In this document: in pieces, positions 1 to 8,183 of the stretch
Layout of the letters: every line of letters begins with the position of its first letter
How positions within the stretch are numbered: position 1 is the first letter of the stretch
Origin: Virgisporangium aurantiacum
GTDB taxonomy: Bacteria; Actinomycetota; Actinomycetes; Mycobacteriales; Micromonosporaceae
Assembly: GCF_016863635.1 (NCBI RefSeq)
Contig: NZ_BOPG01000082.1
Location: forward strand, 44,141 to 108,140
Length of the DNA stretch: 64,000 nt
Reading direction: 5' to 3'
Made by a program: the position numbers and the translations under genes
The notes under the pieces: generated by a model
Seen by the model: the letters and a program-made list of their open reading frames with translations, nothing else
The model's database searches: none
Told to the model about the DNA's origin: nothing

Positions 1-723
1 AACGCCAAGGCGCTCATCCGCCGGTTCGTCGACGAGGTGGCGCAGGTGCTGCGCACCCAGGTGCAGCAGAGCAGCGTCGGCACCATCGACCGGTCGATCC
101 CGCCGAAGCGGGTGTTCCGCAACCTCGACATCGAGCGCACGATCTGGAAGAACCTCACCAACTGGAACGCCGCCGACGAGCGTCTCTACGTCGACAAGCT
201 GTTCTACAAGCAGACGGCGAAGCGCACCACGCCGGCGCGGATGATCGTGGTGGTCGACCAGAGCGGCTCGATGGTCGACGCGATGGTGAACTGCACGATC
301 CTGGCGTCCATCTTCACCGGGCTGCCGAAGGTCGACGTGCACCTGATCGCCTACGACACCCGGGCGCTCGACCTCACCCCGTGGGTGCACGACCCGTTCG
401 AGGTGCTGCTACGCACGCAACTCGGCGGCGGCACCGACGGGAACGTCGCGATGGCGCTCGCCCAGCCGAAGGTCGCCGACCCGCGCAACACCGTGCTGGT
501 CTGGATCTCCGACTTCTACGAATGGCGTCCCGAGCCGCTGTTCGCCAGCATGGAGGCGCTGCACCGCTCGGGTGTGAAGGTGATACCGGTCGGGTCGGTG
601 AGCAGCGGCGGCCAGGCGAGCGTCTACCCGTGGTTCCGCCAGAAGTTCAAAGACATGGGGACTCCCGTGCTCTCCGGTCACATCAAGAAGCTCGTCCACG
701 AACTCAAGAACTTCCTCGCTTAG
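1..723 (+). CDS. VWA-domain (CoxE-like) protein, 5' end outside window
   Basis: The reading frame is open from base 1, so the gene begins upstream and only its C-terminal 240 residues are seen. A von Willebrand A fold is indicated by the metal-ion-dependent adhesion site DQSGSM (bases about 256-273) after a hydrophobic strand, followed by LGGGTDGN, which supplies the second metal-binding loop. VWA proteins of this kind work with MoxR-type AAA ATPases as chaperone-like pairs, and such an ATPase follows 13 bases downstream. With the DUF5682-like gene this forms a three-gene operon. The substrate of such modules is not known; cytoplasmic, because no signal or membrane segment is visible. A VWA fold is nearly certain; the role is open. 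Confidence 0.9.
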   Translation, partial: NAKALIRRFVDEVAQVLRTQVQQSSVGTIDRSIPPKRVFRNLDIERTIWKNLTNWNAADERLYVDKLFYKQTAKRTTPARMIVVVDQSGSMVDAMVNCTILASIFTGLPKVDVHLIAYDTRALDLTPWVHDPFEVLLRTQLGGGTDGNVAMALAQPKVADPRNTVLVWISDFYEWRPEPLFASMEALHRSGVKVIPVGSVSSGGQASVYPWFRQKFKDMGTPVLSGHIKKLVHELKNFLA

Positions 724-736
724 GAGAACGGCGAAC

Positions 737-1849
737 ATGACTGAGATGCTGCGTGCCCCGGCCGAGGTGAAGTACGCGGAAGAGCTCGACTGGCTGGAGT
801 CCGTCGACGACTCGCCGAAGCCGTTCTCGTGGCGGCTGAGCCCGAAGATGGTGCGCCTGTTCATCCTCGGCTCCGAGCGGGCCGACGGCCTCGACCGCGA
901 GATCGGCCAGAAGTGGTACGGCGACCGCAGTTTCGTCGAGCGCAGCATCGTGACGCTCGCGTCCGACCGCGGTCTGCTGCTGATCGGCGACCCGGGCACC
1001 GGCAAGAGCTGGCTGGCCGAACTGCTCGCCGCCGCGATCTGCCGCAACTCCACGCTCGTGGTGCAGGGCACCGCCGGCACCACCGAAGACCACATCAAGT
1101 ACTCGTGGAACGTCTCGATGGTGATCGCGCGCGGGCAGAGTCGCGAGTCGATGATCCCGTCACCGATCATGACCGCGATGGAGAAGGGCGTCATCGGCCG
1201 GTTCGAGGAGCTCACCCGCTCCACCAGCGACGTCCAGGACGCGCTGATCTCGATCCTGTCGGAGAAGTACGTCTCGATCCCGGAACTCGACGACGACAAC
1301 ATCGTCTACGCGCAGCCCGGCTTCTCCATCATCGCCACCGCGAACAGCCGCGACCGCGGTGTCAACGATCTCTCCTCGGCGCTGAAGCGGCGGTTCAACT
1401 TCGTGCGCATCCCGGTGGTCACCAACAAGAAGGCCGAGGCGGAGATCGTCCGGTTCCGCACCGTCGAACTGCTGCGCCGGCACCAGATCGAGCTCGAGGT
1501 GCCGCCGACGCTGCTCGACATCCTGTTGCAGAGCTTCGCCGACCTGCGGGCCGCCGCCGACGCCGCCACCAGCGACGACGAGAAGTTGGAGTCGGCGCTG
1601 TCGACCGCCGAGCAGATCGGTGTGCTGGAAGACGCGATCCTGCACAGCCAGTTCTTCGGCGACCGCACGCTGCGTGCCGGCACGTTGGCGAGTTCGCTGG
1701 TCGGGTCGCTGGCCCGGCGCAGCCCGGAGGATCTCGCGATCCTCAACAAGTACTGGCACGGCGTGGTCGAGCCGCGCAGCAAGAACGACGGCGGCGAGTG
1801 GCCGGAGTTCCTCGACGGCGGCAAGCAGACGATCGACACACTTTCATGA
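737..1849 (+). CDS. MoxR-type AAA+ ATPase
   Basis: A 370-residue AAA+ ATPase. Walker A is GDPGTGKS at residues 84-91, sensor 1 is the IIATAN segment, and a likely arginine finger is in SSALKRRF. The Walker B position reads VIGRFEEL, so the usual Asp-Glu pair appears as Glu-Glu. This may be a family trait and could alter turnover. MoxR ATPases usually act with a VWA partner, which is the preceding gene. The start is ATG with AGGAGAACGG upstream, and the stop overlaps the next start (ATGA). The module is probably a chaperone or remodelling machine for the VWA and DUF5682 proteins; the substrate is unknown. Confidence 0.92.
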   Translation: MTEMLRAPAEVKYAEELDWLESVDDSPKPFSWRLSPKMVRLFILGSERADGLDREIGQKWYGDRSFVERSIVTLASDRGLLLIGDPGTGKSWLAELLAAAICRNSTLVVQGTAGTTEDHIKYSWNVSMVIARGQSRESMIPSPIMTAMEKGVIGRFEELTRSTSDVQDALISILSEKYVSIPELDDDNIVYAQPGFSIIATANSRDRGVNDLSSALKRRFNFVRIPVVTNKKAEAEIVRFRTVELLRRHQIELEVPPTLLDILLQSFADLRAAADAATSDDEKLESALSTAEQIGVLEDAILHSQFFGDRTLRAGTLASSLVGSLARRSPEDLAILNKYWHGVVEPRSKNDGGEWPEFLDGGKQTIDTLS

Positions 1850-4611
1850 CGTTCGACGCCCTCAGAACTCAGCTTCTCGACGCGGCGGCCGCGTTCAGCG
1901 GAAGTCCGGCCGCGCTCGACGGCATCCTCACCGGGATCGTCGACGACGTCGACCGGGCGCTGCGCGAGGAGCTGGAGATCTTCCCGGTGTGCCACCACTC
2001 GCCGGCCTCCGGGCTGGCGATGGTGCGGCGCCTCCGGGAGAAGCAGCCGAAGGTCATCTACCTGGAGCTGTGCGAAGACCTGCGCCCGCTGCTCGACGAG
2101 CTGCGCAACTGCCGGCTGCCGGTCGCGGTGCAGGCGTTCGCGTCCGACCTCGACCAGTTCCCCAAGGACTGGGCGCCGTTGAGCGTGGTCGCTCCGATCA
2201 CCGAGGCGTCGGCCGAGTACCAGGCGATCGCGTACGCACTCGACACGCCGGGCGTCGAACTGGTGCTCGTCGACCGGTCGGTCGACCACGTCTTCCAGTG
2301 GGAGCCCCGTAAAGAGGAAAAGGCGGAAACACCGGAAGACGACGAGGAAGCCGCGCTGCACGGTGACGCCGTCGGCATCGAGATCGGTGACCTGCGCCCG
2401 GGTTTCGCCGCGCTGGAGGAGCACCTGCTACGGCACGGCAAGGTGCGGCACTGGTCGGAGTGGTGGGACCAGTACGTCGAGCAACCGTTGGGCGGGGCCG
2501 ACTACGCCACCTACCGGCAGGCGATGGTGCTCATCGGCAGCCTGTTCCGCCGGCTGGGCACCGACCGTCCGCACAAGGTCCGCATCGACGAGGACCGGGA
2601 AAGATACATGTGGACGCGCATGCGCGAGCACCTGGCCACGTCGGGCGTCGACAAGGCCGACTGCCTGTACGTGTGCGGCGCCTTCCACGCGGCGAGCCGC
2701 GTCGAGGAGTTTGGCACACGCGAAGACGTTCCACAGTGGAAGATCGAACCCCGCACGAACACCCGCTGGCTCTACGGGCTGATCCCGTCGAGCTACTCGG
2801 CGATCGAGGCGCAGTTCGGGTTGGCGTCCGGCTCGGTGTCGATCGCCGCCGCCTCGTACGCGAAGTCGGTGACGCGGGGTGGCCTCAAGCCGTTCCGCCT
2901 GGCCGGCCAGCAGGGCAAGACGAGCAAGGCCAAGGCGCTCCCGCCACCGGCGAAAGACAAGCCGGTGAAAGACGAGCTCACCGGGTTCCTGTCGGCACCC
3001 CCGGCACTCGACCAGCTCGACGAGGAGGAACTGCTCGGCTGGTGCGTCGAGATCGTGCGGCTGGCCCGGAAGAACGGCTACCTGTCCAGCACCGCCGACG
3101 CGATCGCCATCTTCGAGACGTCGATCCTGCTCGCCGGGATGCGCGGCCGGGCCCGGCCGACCCCGTACGACTTCCAGGACGCGGCGATCACCTGCATCGA
3201 GAAGGACGCCGTCCCGGGACGGCGCGACGTGCGACGGCTGTGCGAGATCCTGCTCGGCGGCGACCGCGTCGGCCAGGTCGGCTACGACGCGCTGCCGCCG
3301 CTGGCCCGCGACGTCTACGACCGGCTCGCGCCGCTGCAACTGAACCTCCAGCAGCGCACGCTGCGCCGCGCCCTGCTCGACTTCAACGCCGAGCCGCACC
3401 TGCGTCCGGTATCCAACCTGTTGTGGATGCTGAAGTACCTGCTGCCCGACCACGCCGTACGCCCGATCATGGGCTCGCGCGGGCTCGGTGAGCAGTCGAT
3501 CCAGGAGAGCTGGGACCTCGACATCGCCCGCAACCAGCGGCAGATCATCGAGCTGGGCTACGAGGGCGTCACGGTGGAGCAGGTGCTCGAACAGCGCCTG
3601 CGCCGCGAGGTCTGGAAACCGAAGGCCACGGCCGCCGTCGCGCTCAAGGCCGTCGAAGACGCGACGGTGTTCCTCGGTGGCAGAAGATTCGTCGACGAGC
3701 TGGGCGCGCGGGCCGTCGACCTGCTCGCCGGCGAGCGGACCGTCGACGACGCACCCGAGGTGCTCAAGCGCATCCGTCGGCTGCTGGCGCACTACCGCGC
3801 CACCGAGCCCACGTTGCCGGCATGGTGCGAAGCGTTCGTCACCCGGGGCTATGCCCACTACTGCACGCTGCTGCCGACGTCCTTTGTGGACGAAGACACC
3901 GGTGTGCGCCAGGTCGCCGCGATGCTCGGGTTCCTCTTCTCCATGGAGAGCCTGGCGCTGTCGCTCGGCTGCGACCGCTCGCAACTGGAACTGGCGGTGA
4001 AGCAGTCGCACCCCGAGTCGCCGGCAAAGGTGGCGCTGCTGTGGGCCGCCAACAACCAGTTGGGCCTGCTGCCGCTGTCCGAACTCCGCGAACGGTGCGA
4101 CGCCCTGCTCGGCAACCCGCTGGTGGTGCCGTCGTTCCCGCAGTACCTGAGCGGTTTCGTGCAGGCACTGGAACCGGCGCCGGTGCTGAGCGGGTTCGTG
4201 GTCGAGCTGTTGTCCAAGGCGTTCGCCCGGCTGCCCGACCGCGTACTGCTGCCGTGGCTGCCGACGCTGATCACCACGTTCAAGCAGCAGGCCGGCGAGC
4301 TGGTGCCGGTGCTGATCCGCGAGGCGGCCCGTACGTTCCCGGCCACCCTGCCGGCCGTCGACGCCTGGACCCCGCCCTGGGAAGCGGGGCCGGCCCCGAA
4401 GCCGGCCGTCGCGGCGCAACCCGCCGGCCCGGTGACGGATCTCCTCCGCGCCCACCCCGAGCCGCTGAACGCCCTGGCCGCCCTGCTCGGCTGCCCGACG
4501 GAGTGGCAGGACGACCCGCCGGCTCAGGGCGCCACCCCACCGGAGCTGATCACCCTGCTGACGAACCACCCCGACACCGCAAGGGAGCTGGCCGACCTCC
4601 TACGCGCATAG
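1846..4611 (+). CDS. DUF5682-like protein
   Basis: A 921-residue soluble protein translationally coupled to the ATPase (ATGA overlap at 1846-1849), which fixes the start. The N-terminal third has FPVCHHSP at about residues 46-53, then a strand and acidic residues (IYLELCEDL), and later YVCGAFHAAS near residue 280. The His-rich motif followed by a Glu and a second G-x-x-H recalls the TraB/EreA/Tiki hydrolase-like fold, and I read it as the DUF5682 family. The C-terminal two thirds are helical with no motif I recognise; a Pro/Ala-rich linker precedes the last 60 residues. DUF5682 genes commonly travel with MoxR and VWA genes. Function unknown; a hydrolase is a guess. Confidence 0.72.
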   Translation: MTFDALRTQLLDAAAAFSGSPAALDGILTGIVDDVDRALREELEIFPVCHHSPASGLAMVRRLREKQPKVIYLELCEDLRPLLDELRNCRLPVAVQAFASDLDQFPKDWAPLSVVAPITEASAEYQAIAYALDTPGVELVLVDRSVDHVFQWEPRKEEKAETPEDDEEAALHGDAVGIEIGDLRPGFAALEEHLLRHGKVRHWSEWWDQYVEQPLGGADYATYRQAMVLIGSLFRRLGTDRPHKVRIDEDRERYMWTRMREHLATSGVDKADCLYVCGAFHAASRVEEFGTREDVPQWKIEPRTNTRWLYGLIPSSYSAIEAQFGLASGSVSIAAASYAKSVTRGGLKPFRLAGQQGKTSKAKALPPPAKDKPVKDELTGFLSAPPALDQLDEEELLGWCVEIVRLARKNGYLSSTADAIAIFETSILLAGMRGRARPTPYDFQDAAITCIEKDAVPGRRDVRRLCEILLGGDRVGQVGYDALPPLARDVYDRLAPLQLNLQQRTLRRALLDFNAEPHLRPVSNLLWMLKYLLPDHAVRPIMGSRGLGEQSIQESWDLDIARNQRQIIELGYEGVTVEQVLEQRLRREVWKPKATAAVALKAVEDATVFLGGRRFVDELGARAVDLLAGERTVDDAPEVLKRIRRLLAHYRATEPTLPAWCEAFVTRGYAHYCTLLPTSFVDEDTGVRQVAAMLGFLFSMESLALSLGCDRSQLELAVKQSHPESPAKVALLWAANNQLGLLPLSELRERCDALLGNPLVVPSFPQYLSGFVQALEPAPVLSGFVVELLSKAFARLPDRVLLPWLPTLITTFKQQAGELVPVLIREAARTFPATLPAVDAWTPPWEAGPAPKPAVAAQPAGPVTDLLRAHPEPLNALAALLGCPTEWQDDPPAQGATPPELITLLTNHPDTARELADLLRA

Positions 4612-4682
4612 GCGACTTGACCACGGCGGGCGCCGGGTGGTTTTGTGGAACAATCCGCCAACCGAACAACCCGGAGCCCGCC

Positions 4683-4763
4683 ATGGCCGAGCGCAGCGAG
4701 GGCATCATTAGGCAGAGCCCTCCCGGTCAGGGCGGGTCACCACGGAGTGGGGACCCGTCATGA
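4683..4763 (+). CDS. Possible upstream leader ORF (26 codons)
   Basis: An ATG at 4683 opens a 26-codon frame whose TGA overlaps the ATG of the ProA-family gene in an ATGA junction. The peptide is rich in Ser, Gly, Pro and Arg, with no run of a single amino acid that would mark a classical attenuator. The frame runs through the two hairpins described at 4698-4757, so the open frame may be accidental and the RNA structure the real element. No clear ribosome binding site precedes 4683. Ribosome profiling signal or a conserved frame in relatives would settle this. Confidence 0.3.
   Translation: MAERSEGIIRQSPPGQGGSPRSGDPS
4698..4759 (+). promoter_or_regulatory. Structured leader sequestering the RBS of the ProA-family gene
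   Basis: Two mutually exclusive pairings are visible. GAGGGC (4698-4703) pairs with GCCCTC (4717-4722). The same GCCCT (4717-4721) can instead pair with AGGGC (4729-4733). Next comes CGGGTC (4733-4738), which pairs with GACCCG (4752-4757) around CCAC/GTGG (4740-4743 with 4747-4750) and a GGA triloop. This last stem contains the likely ribosome binding site (GGGGA, 4749-4753) just before the ATG at 4760. Overlapping alternative stems ending on an RBS are typical of translational riboswitches or coupled leaders. I do not recognise the consensus of any named class. Confidence 0.45.
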
Positions 4764-6031
4764 CCCTCGACGCCGCACAGGCGGTGGCGGATGCCGCTGC
4801 CCGGGCCGCCGCCGCCAGCCCCGCGCTCGCCGCCGCCGGCCAGGAGCAGATCGACGCCGCCATCGTCGCGATGGCCGAGCGGCTCTCCGACGCCGGGATC
4901 GCGGCGCAGGTGCTGGCCGCGAACGAGGTCGACTGCGCCACGGCCAAGGAGGCGGGCATGGCCGGCGGCCTGCTCGACCGGCTCCGCCTCACCCCGGCCC
5001 GCCTCACCGACATGGCCGGCCAGCTGCGGCAACTCGCCGACACCGAGGCGCTGCCGACCAGGGCACCCGTGCGGCCACTGGAAAGCGAAGACGGCGGGCT
5101 CGTCGTGGAGGAGTGGCGCCGCCCGGTCGGCGTCATCGGCGCGAACTTCGAGGCCCGGCCCAACGTCGCGGTCGACGTCGCGTCGCAGCTGGTCAAGTCG
5201 CGCAACGCGGGCGTGCTGCGCACCGGGTCGGCCGCGATCGGCTCGGCCGCCGCGCTGGTCGACCTGGTCGTCGGCCCGGCGCTCGCCGCGGCCGGCCTGC
5301 CGGGTGACGCGGTGCAGCTGCTCCGCGTGCCCGGCCGCGAATCGGCCGAGGCGCTGGTGACCGAGCCGACGAAGATTCCGCTGGTGATCCTGCGCGGCAG
5401 CGGCGAGAGCACCCGCACCCTGGCCGCCCGGGCGGCGCTGGCGGGCGTCAAGACGCTGGCGCACGCCGACGGCGGTGGCGTCATCTACCTCCATCCCGCC
5501 GCCGACAAAGCGCTCGCCGAGAAGCTGATCGGCGACGGCCTCGACCGGCTCGGCGTCTGCAACCGGTTGAATCTGCTCCTGATCGACACGGCGATCTGGG
5601 ACGAGACGGTGCCGGGAATCGTCGAGAAGCTGGCCGCCCGCGAACCGAAGATCGCCGCCTCCCTGCCGCCGCACCAGCACCCGCTGGGCTACGAGTGGGC
5701 GCTCGACGACAACAACGAGGCCACCGTCACCATCGCGCCGGCCGACGGCGAACTCGACGCCGCCGACATCGCCAACCGGGAGACCTCCGGCCTGGCCGCG
5801 ACGATCGTCACCGAGGACGCCACCGTCGCGAACAGGTTCCTCAAGGCGTACGTGGGCACGGGCGCGTTCTGGAACGCGTCGACGCGGAGGCTCGACGGGT
5901 TCAAGTTGCTCGGCGTCCCCGAAACCGGGATCAACGTCGACCGCGTCCCGGGCCCCCGCGGCCCGGTGACGTTCCGCGACCTCTACCTCCGGCAGTACGT
6001 GGTGGTACCCGCCGACCGGACCCTGGGCTGA
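4760..6031 (+). CDS. ProA-family glutamate-5-semialdehyde dehydrogenase-like enzyme
   Basis: A 423-residue member of the gamma-glutamyl phosphate reductase (ProA) family of the aldehyde dehydrogenase superfamily. It keeps the ARPNV segment, a catalytic-type cysteine in LGVCNRL and the C-terminal RGP...YVV stretch. It departs from ordinary ProA in several places: the central PRGG nucleotide loop is replaced by ILRGSGE, the alanine-rich stretch after ARPNV differs, and the active-site surroundings read CNRLNLLL rather than CNA-x-E. True ProA reduces gamma-glutamyl phosphate in proline synthesis. The divergence and the absence of a proB neighbour allow a related acyl-phosphate or semialdehyde substrate. 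The GntR gene overlaps its stop, so the two are co-transcribed. Confidence 0.8.
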   Translation: MTLDAAQAVADAAARAAAASPALAAAGQEQIDAAIVAMAERLSDAGIAAQVLAANEVDCATAKEAGMAGGLLDRLRLTPARLTDMAGQLRQLADTEALPTRAPVRPLESEDGGLVVEEWRRPVGVIGANFEARPNVAVDVASQLVKSRNAGVLRTGSAAIGSAAALVDLVVGPALAAAGLPGDAVQLLRVPGRESAEALVTEPTKIPLVILRGSGESTRTLAARAALAGVKTLAHADGGGVIYLHPAADKALAEKLIGDGLDRLGVCNRLNLLLIDTAIWDETVPGIVEKLAAREPKIAASLPPHQHPLGYEWALDDNNEATVTIAPADGELDAADIANRETSGLAATIVTEDATVANRFLKAYVGTGAFWNASTRRLDGFKLLGVPETGINVDRVPGPRGPVTFRDLYLRQYVVVPADRTLG

Positions 6032-6732
6032 TGGCCCGCCCCGACGGCTCGGACACCTGGGTCGAACGGCTGGCCGAAGACCGGGCCGCCCTCACCGGCG
6101 GCAGCCGCTCCCAACTGCTCGCCGGAAAGCTGCGCCAGCGCATCACCGAGGGCGTGTTCCGGCCGGGGGAGCGGCTGAGCGAGGAGGCGTTGAGCGAGGC
6201 GCTGAGCGTCTCCCGGAACACGCTGCGCGAGGCGTTCCGCCAGCTGGCCCAGGAGGGCGTGCTGGTCCACGAGTTCGGCCGCGGCGTGTTCGTCCGCACC
6301 CTGACCGCCGACGACGTCCGCGACATCTACGCGATGCGCCGGATCCTCGAACTGGCCGCCGTGCGGAACCTGCCGAACGCGCCGGCCGGCGCGCTGGAAC
6401 AGGTCCGGCTCGCGGTGGAGACCGCCGAGGAGGCCTCCGCCCGCTCGGACTGGGGCGCGGTCGGCAGCGCGAACATGCGTTTCCACCAGGCGGTGGCGGA
6501 GTTGGCCGGCAGCTACCGGGTGCGCGAGGCGGTGCGCCGGCTGCTCGCCGAGCTGCGCCTGGTCTTCGTGGTGATGGACGACCTGCGCGAGTTCCACGAG
6601 CCGTACCTGAAGTCGAATCGCGCGCTGTACGAGCTGCTGGCGGCGGGCGACGCCGCGGCGGCCGAGACGGCGTTCTCCGCGTACTTCGACACGGCGGAGT
6701 CGCAGCTACTGGCGGCGTACGGGAACCGCTAG
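6031..6732 (+). CDS. GntR-family regulator, FCD (FadR-like) subgroup
   Basis: A 233-residue regulator. A winged helix-turn-helix occupies about residues 22-90 (RITEGVFRPGERLSEE...SVSRNTLREAFRQL). An all-helical FCD effector domain follows at about 95-225 with the expected Asp and His metal ligands (RFHQ). The ATG overlaps the TGA of the ProA-family gene. FadR-subgroup proteins bind TNGTNNNACNA operators and usually sense carboxylic acids. A perfect match to that operator lies in the promoter of the next gene, an MHS transporter, so it probably represses the transporter and releases in response to the transported acid. The ligand is unknown. Confidence 0.9.
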   Translation: MARPDGSDTWVERLAEDRAALTGGSRSQLLAGKLRQRITEGVFRPGERLSEEALSEALSVSRNTLREAFRQLAQEGVLVHEFGRGVFVRTLTADDVRDIYAMRRILELAAVRNLPNAPAGALEQVRLAVETAEEASARSDWGAVGSANMRFHQAVAELAGSYRVREAVRRLLAELRLVFVVMDDLREFHEPYLKSNRALYELLAAGDAAAAETAFSAYFDTAESQLLAAYGNR

Positions 6733-6780
6733 GACGGCCGGAACCGCCGACAACGCATTGAAGATCTTGCACGCCCAGTC

Positions 6781-6809
6781 TTGACTTGTTCTTTGTTGAA
6801 CAAAATACT
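6781..6809 (+). promoter_or_regulatory. Promoter with FadR-type operator before the MHS transporter
   Basis: A -35 box TTGACT (6781-6786) is separated by 17 bases from AATACT (6804-6809). Between and touching them lies TTTGTTGAACAAA (6792-6804), a 13-base palindrome. Its core TTGTTGAACAA (6793-6803) fits the FadR-subgroup consensus TNGTNNNACNA at every fixed position. An operator inside the spacer would block RNA polymerase, so repression by the GntR protein just upstream is the simplest reading. The region is strikingly AT-rich compared with its surroundings. Confidence 0.7.
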
Positions 6810-6862
6810 TTAAGGACGAATAGCCAATCACAGCGGAGGCACATCAGCTCGGGAGGGTGCAC

Positions 6863-8173
6863 ATGACCACGGCCACCAGCAGTCGACGCAAAGTGATCGC
6901 CGCGAGCCTCATCGGTACCTCGCTGGAGTGGTACGACTTCTTCCTCTACTCCTCGGCCGCGGCCCTGGTCTTCGGCAAGCTGTTCTTCCCGACGTTCGAC
7001 CCGCTCACCGGCACCCTGCTCGCGTTCGCGACGCACGCGGTCGCGTTCGTGGCGCGTCCGCTCGGCGGCATCGTGTTCGGGCACTTCGGTGACCGCGTCG
7101 GCCGCCGCGGCGTGCTCGTCGCGACGCTCGTGCTCATGGGTACCGCCACCATGCTGATCGGCGTCCTGCCCACCTACGCGCAGTGGGGCGTCGCCGCACC
7201 GATCGGCCTGGTGGTGCTGCGGTTCCTGCAAGGGCTCGGGCTCGGTGGCGAGTGGGGCGGCGCCGTCGTCATGACGCTCGAACACGGCAAGGAAGATCAG
7301 CGTGGACGCGATGCGGCCTGGCCGCAGGTGGGCGTCCCGGCCGGGAACCTGCTCGCCGCGGGCGTCCTGTGGCTGATGAACGCCGTGCTCAGCGACGCCG
7401 CGTTCCTGTCCTGGGGCTGGCGGGTGCCGTTCCTGCTGTCCGGCGTCCTGCTGCTGGTGGGGTTGTGGATCCGGGTCGCCGTCACGGAGTCGCCGCAGTT
7501 CGAGGCGATGAAGTCACAGGAGGGCGCCGCGAAGGTGCCGCTGGTCGAGGTGCTGCGCGCCCACCCGCGCGGCCTGCTCACGGCCATGGCCGCCCGCATC
7601 GGCACCGACGTGGCGTTCTACGTGTTCACGCTGTACCTGCTCACGTACGTCACCTCGAATGTCGGCCTGCCGCGGCAGGCCGGGCTCACCGCGGTGCTCG
7701 TCGGCTCGGGTGTCCAACTGGTGCTGATCCCGTTCTTCGGCGCGCTGTCCGACCGCGTCGGCCGGCGGCCGGTGTACGCGGCCGGCGCGGTCGCGGCGGC
7801 GGTGTGGGCGTTCGCGCTGTTCCCGTTGCTCGACACCGGCAACCGGCTGGTCATCGTCCTGGCCGTGGTGGTCGCGCTGGTCACGCACGCGGCGATGTAC
7901 GGACCGCAGGCGGCGTTCGTCGCCGAGATGTTCCCCACCCGGCTGCGGTACTCGGGCGCGTCGATGGGCTACCAGGTGGCCGGCATCCTCGGCGGCGCGC
8001 TGGCGCCGATCATCGCGGTGCGACTGGTGCAGACGACGGGGTCCACGCTCGCCGTGTCGGTGTACGTGTTGCTGGCACTGGCGATCACGGGTGTCGCGTT
8101 GTGGTTCGCGCCGGAGACCGCGTCCGGTGTCTCCGGTGCGAAGCGCGACGTGGAGTTGACCGACGCGCGTTAG
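6863..8173 (+). CDS. MFS transporter, metabolite:H+ symporter (MHS) family
   Basis: A 436-residue, 12-helix major facilitator. The N-terminus has SLIGTSLEWYDFFLYSSAA, the MHS hallmark, followed by GHFGDRVGRRGVL between helices 2 and 3. SDRVGRRPV repeats that loop in the second half. MHS members import small carboxylates or osmolytes (dicarboxylates, shikimate, proline/betaine) with protons. I chose ATG 6863 over GTG 6857 because GGGAGG (6851-6856) is then six bases upstream. The gene has its own promoter with a FadR-type operator. Together with the ProA-like enzyme and GntR protein, it suggests uptake and use of an organic acid or amino-acid-like compound. Confidence 0.9.
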   Translation: MTTATSSRRKVIAASLIGTSLEWYDFFLYSSAAALVFGKLFFPTFDPLTGTLLAFATHAVAFVARPLGGIVFGHFGDRVGRRGVLVATLVLMGTATMLIGVLPTYAQWGVAAPIGLVVLRFLQGLGLGGEWGGAVVMTLEHGKEDQRGRDAAWPQVGVPAGNLLAAGVLWLMNAVLSDAAFLSWGWRVPFLLSGVLLLVGLWIRVAVTESPQFEAMKSQEGAAKVPLVEVLRAHPRGLLTAMAARIGTDVAFYVFTLYLLTYVTSNVGLPRQAGLTAVLVGSGVQLVLIPFFGALSDRVGRRPVYAAGAVAAAVWAFALFPLLDTGNRLVIVLAVVVALVTHAAMYGPQAAFVAEMFPTRLRYSGASMGYQVAGILGGALAPIIAVRLVQTTGSTLAVSVYVLLALAITGVALWFAPETASGVSGAKRDVELTDAR

Positions 8174-8183
8174 CCTCGGGCGG

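Noticed and set aside
829..1845. Long plus-strand extension of the DUF5682 frame back to 829
   Set aside because: It is Arg/Pro-rich shadow translation of the AAA gene; the ATGA overlap at 1846 fits the true start.
2428..4569. 713-codon antisense frame opposite the DUF5682 gene
   Set aside because: Typical GC-rich antisense shadow with Arg/Gln/His-rich content and no family motifs.
4698..4757. Assignment of the ProA leader to a named riboswitch (SAM, THF, guanidine types)
   Set aside because: None of the conserved cores I know fits; left as an unnamed structured leader.
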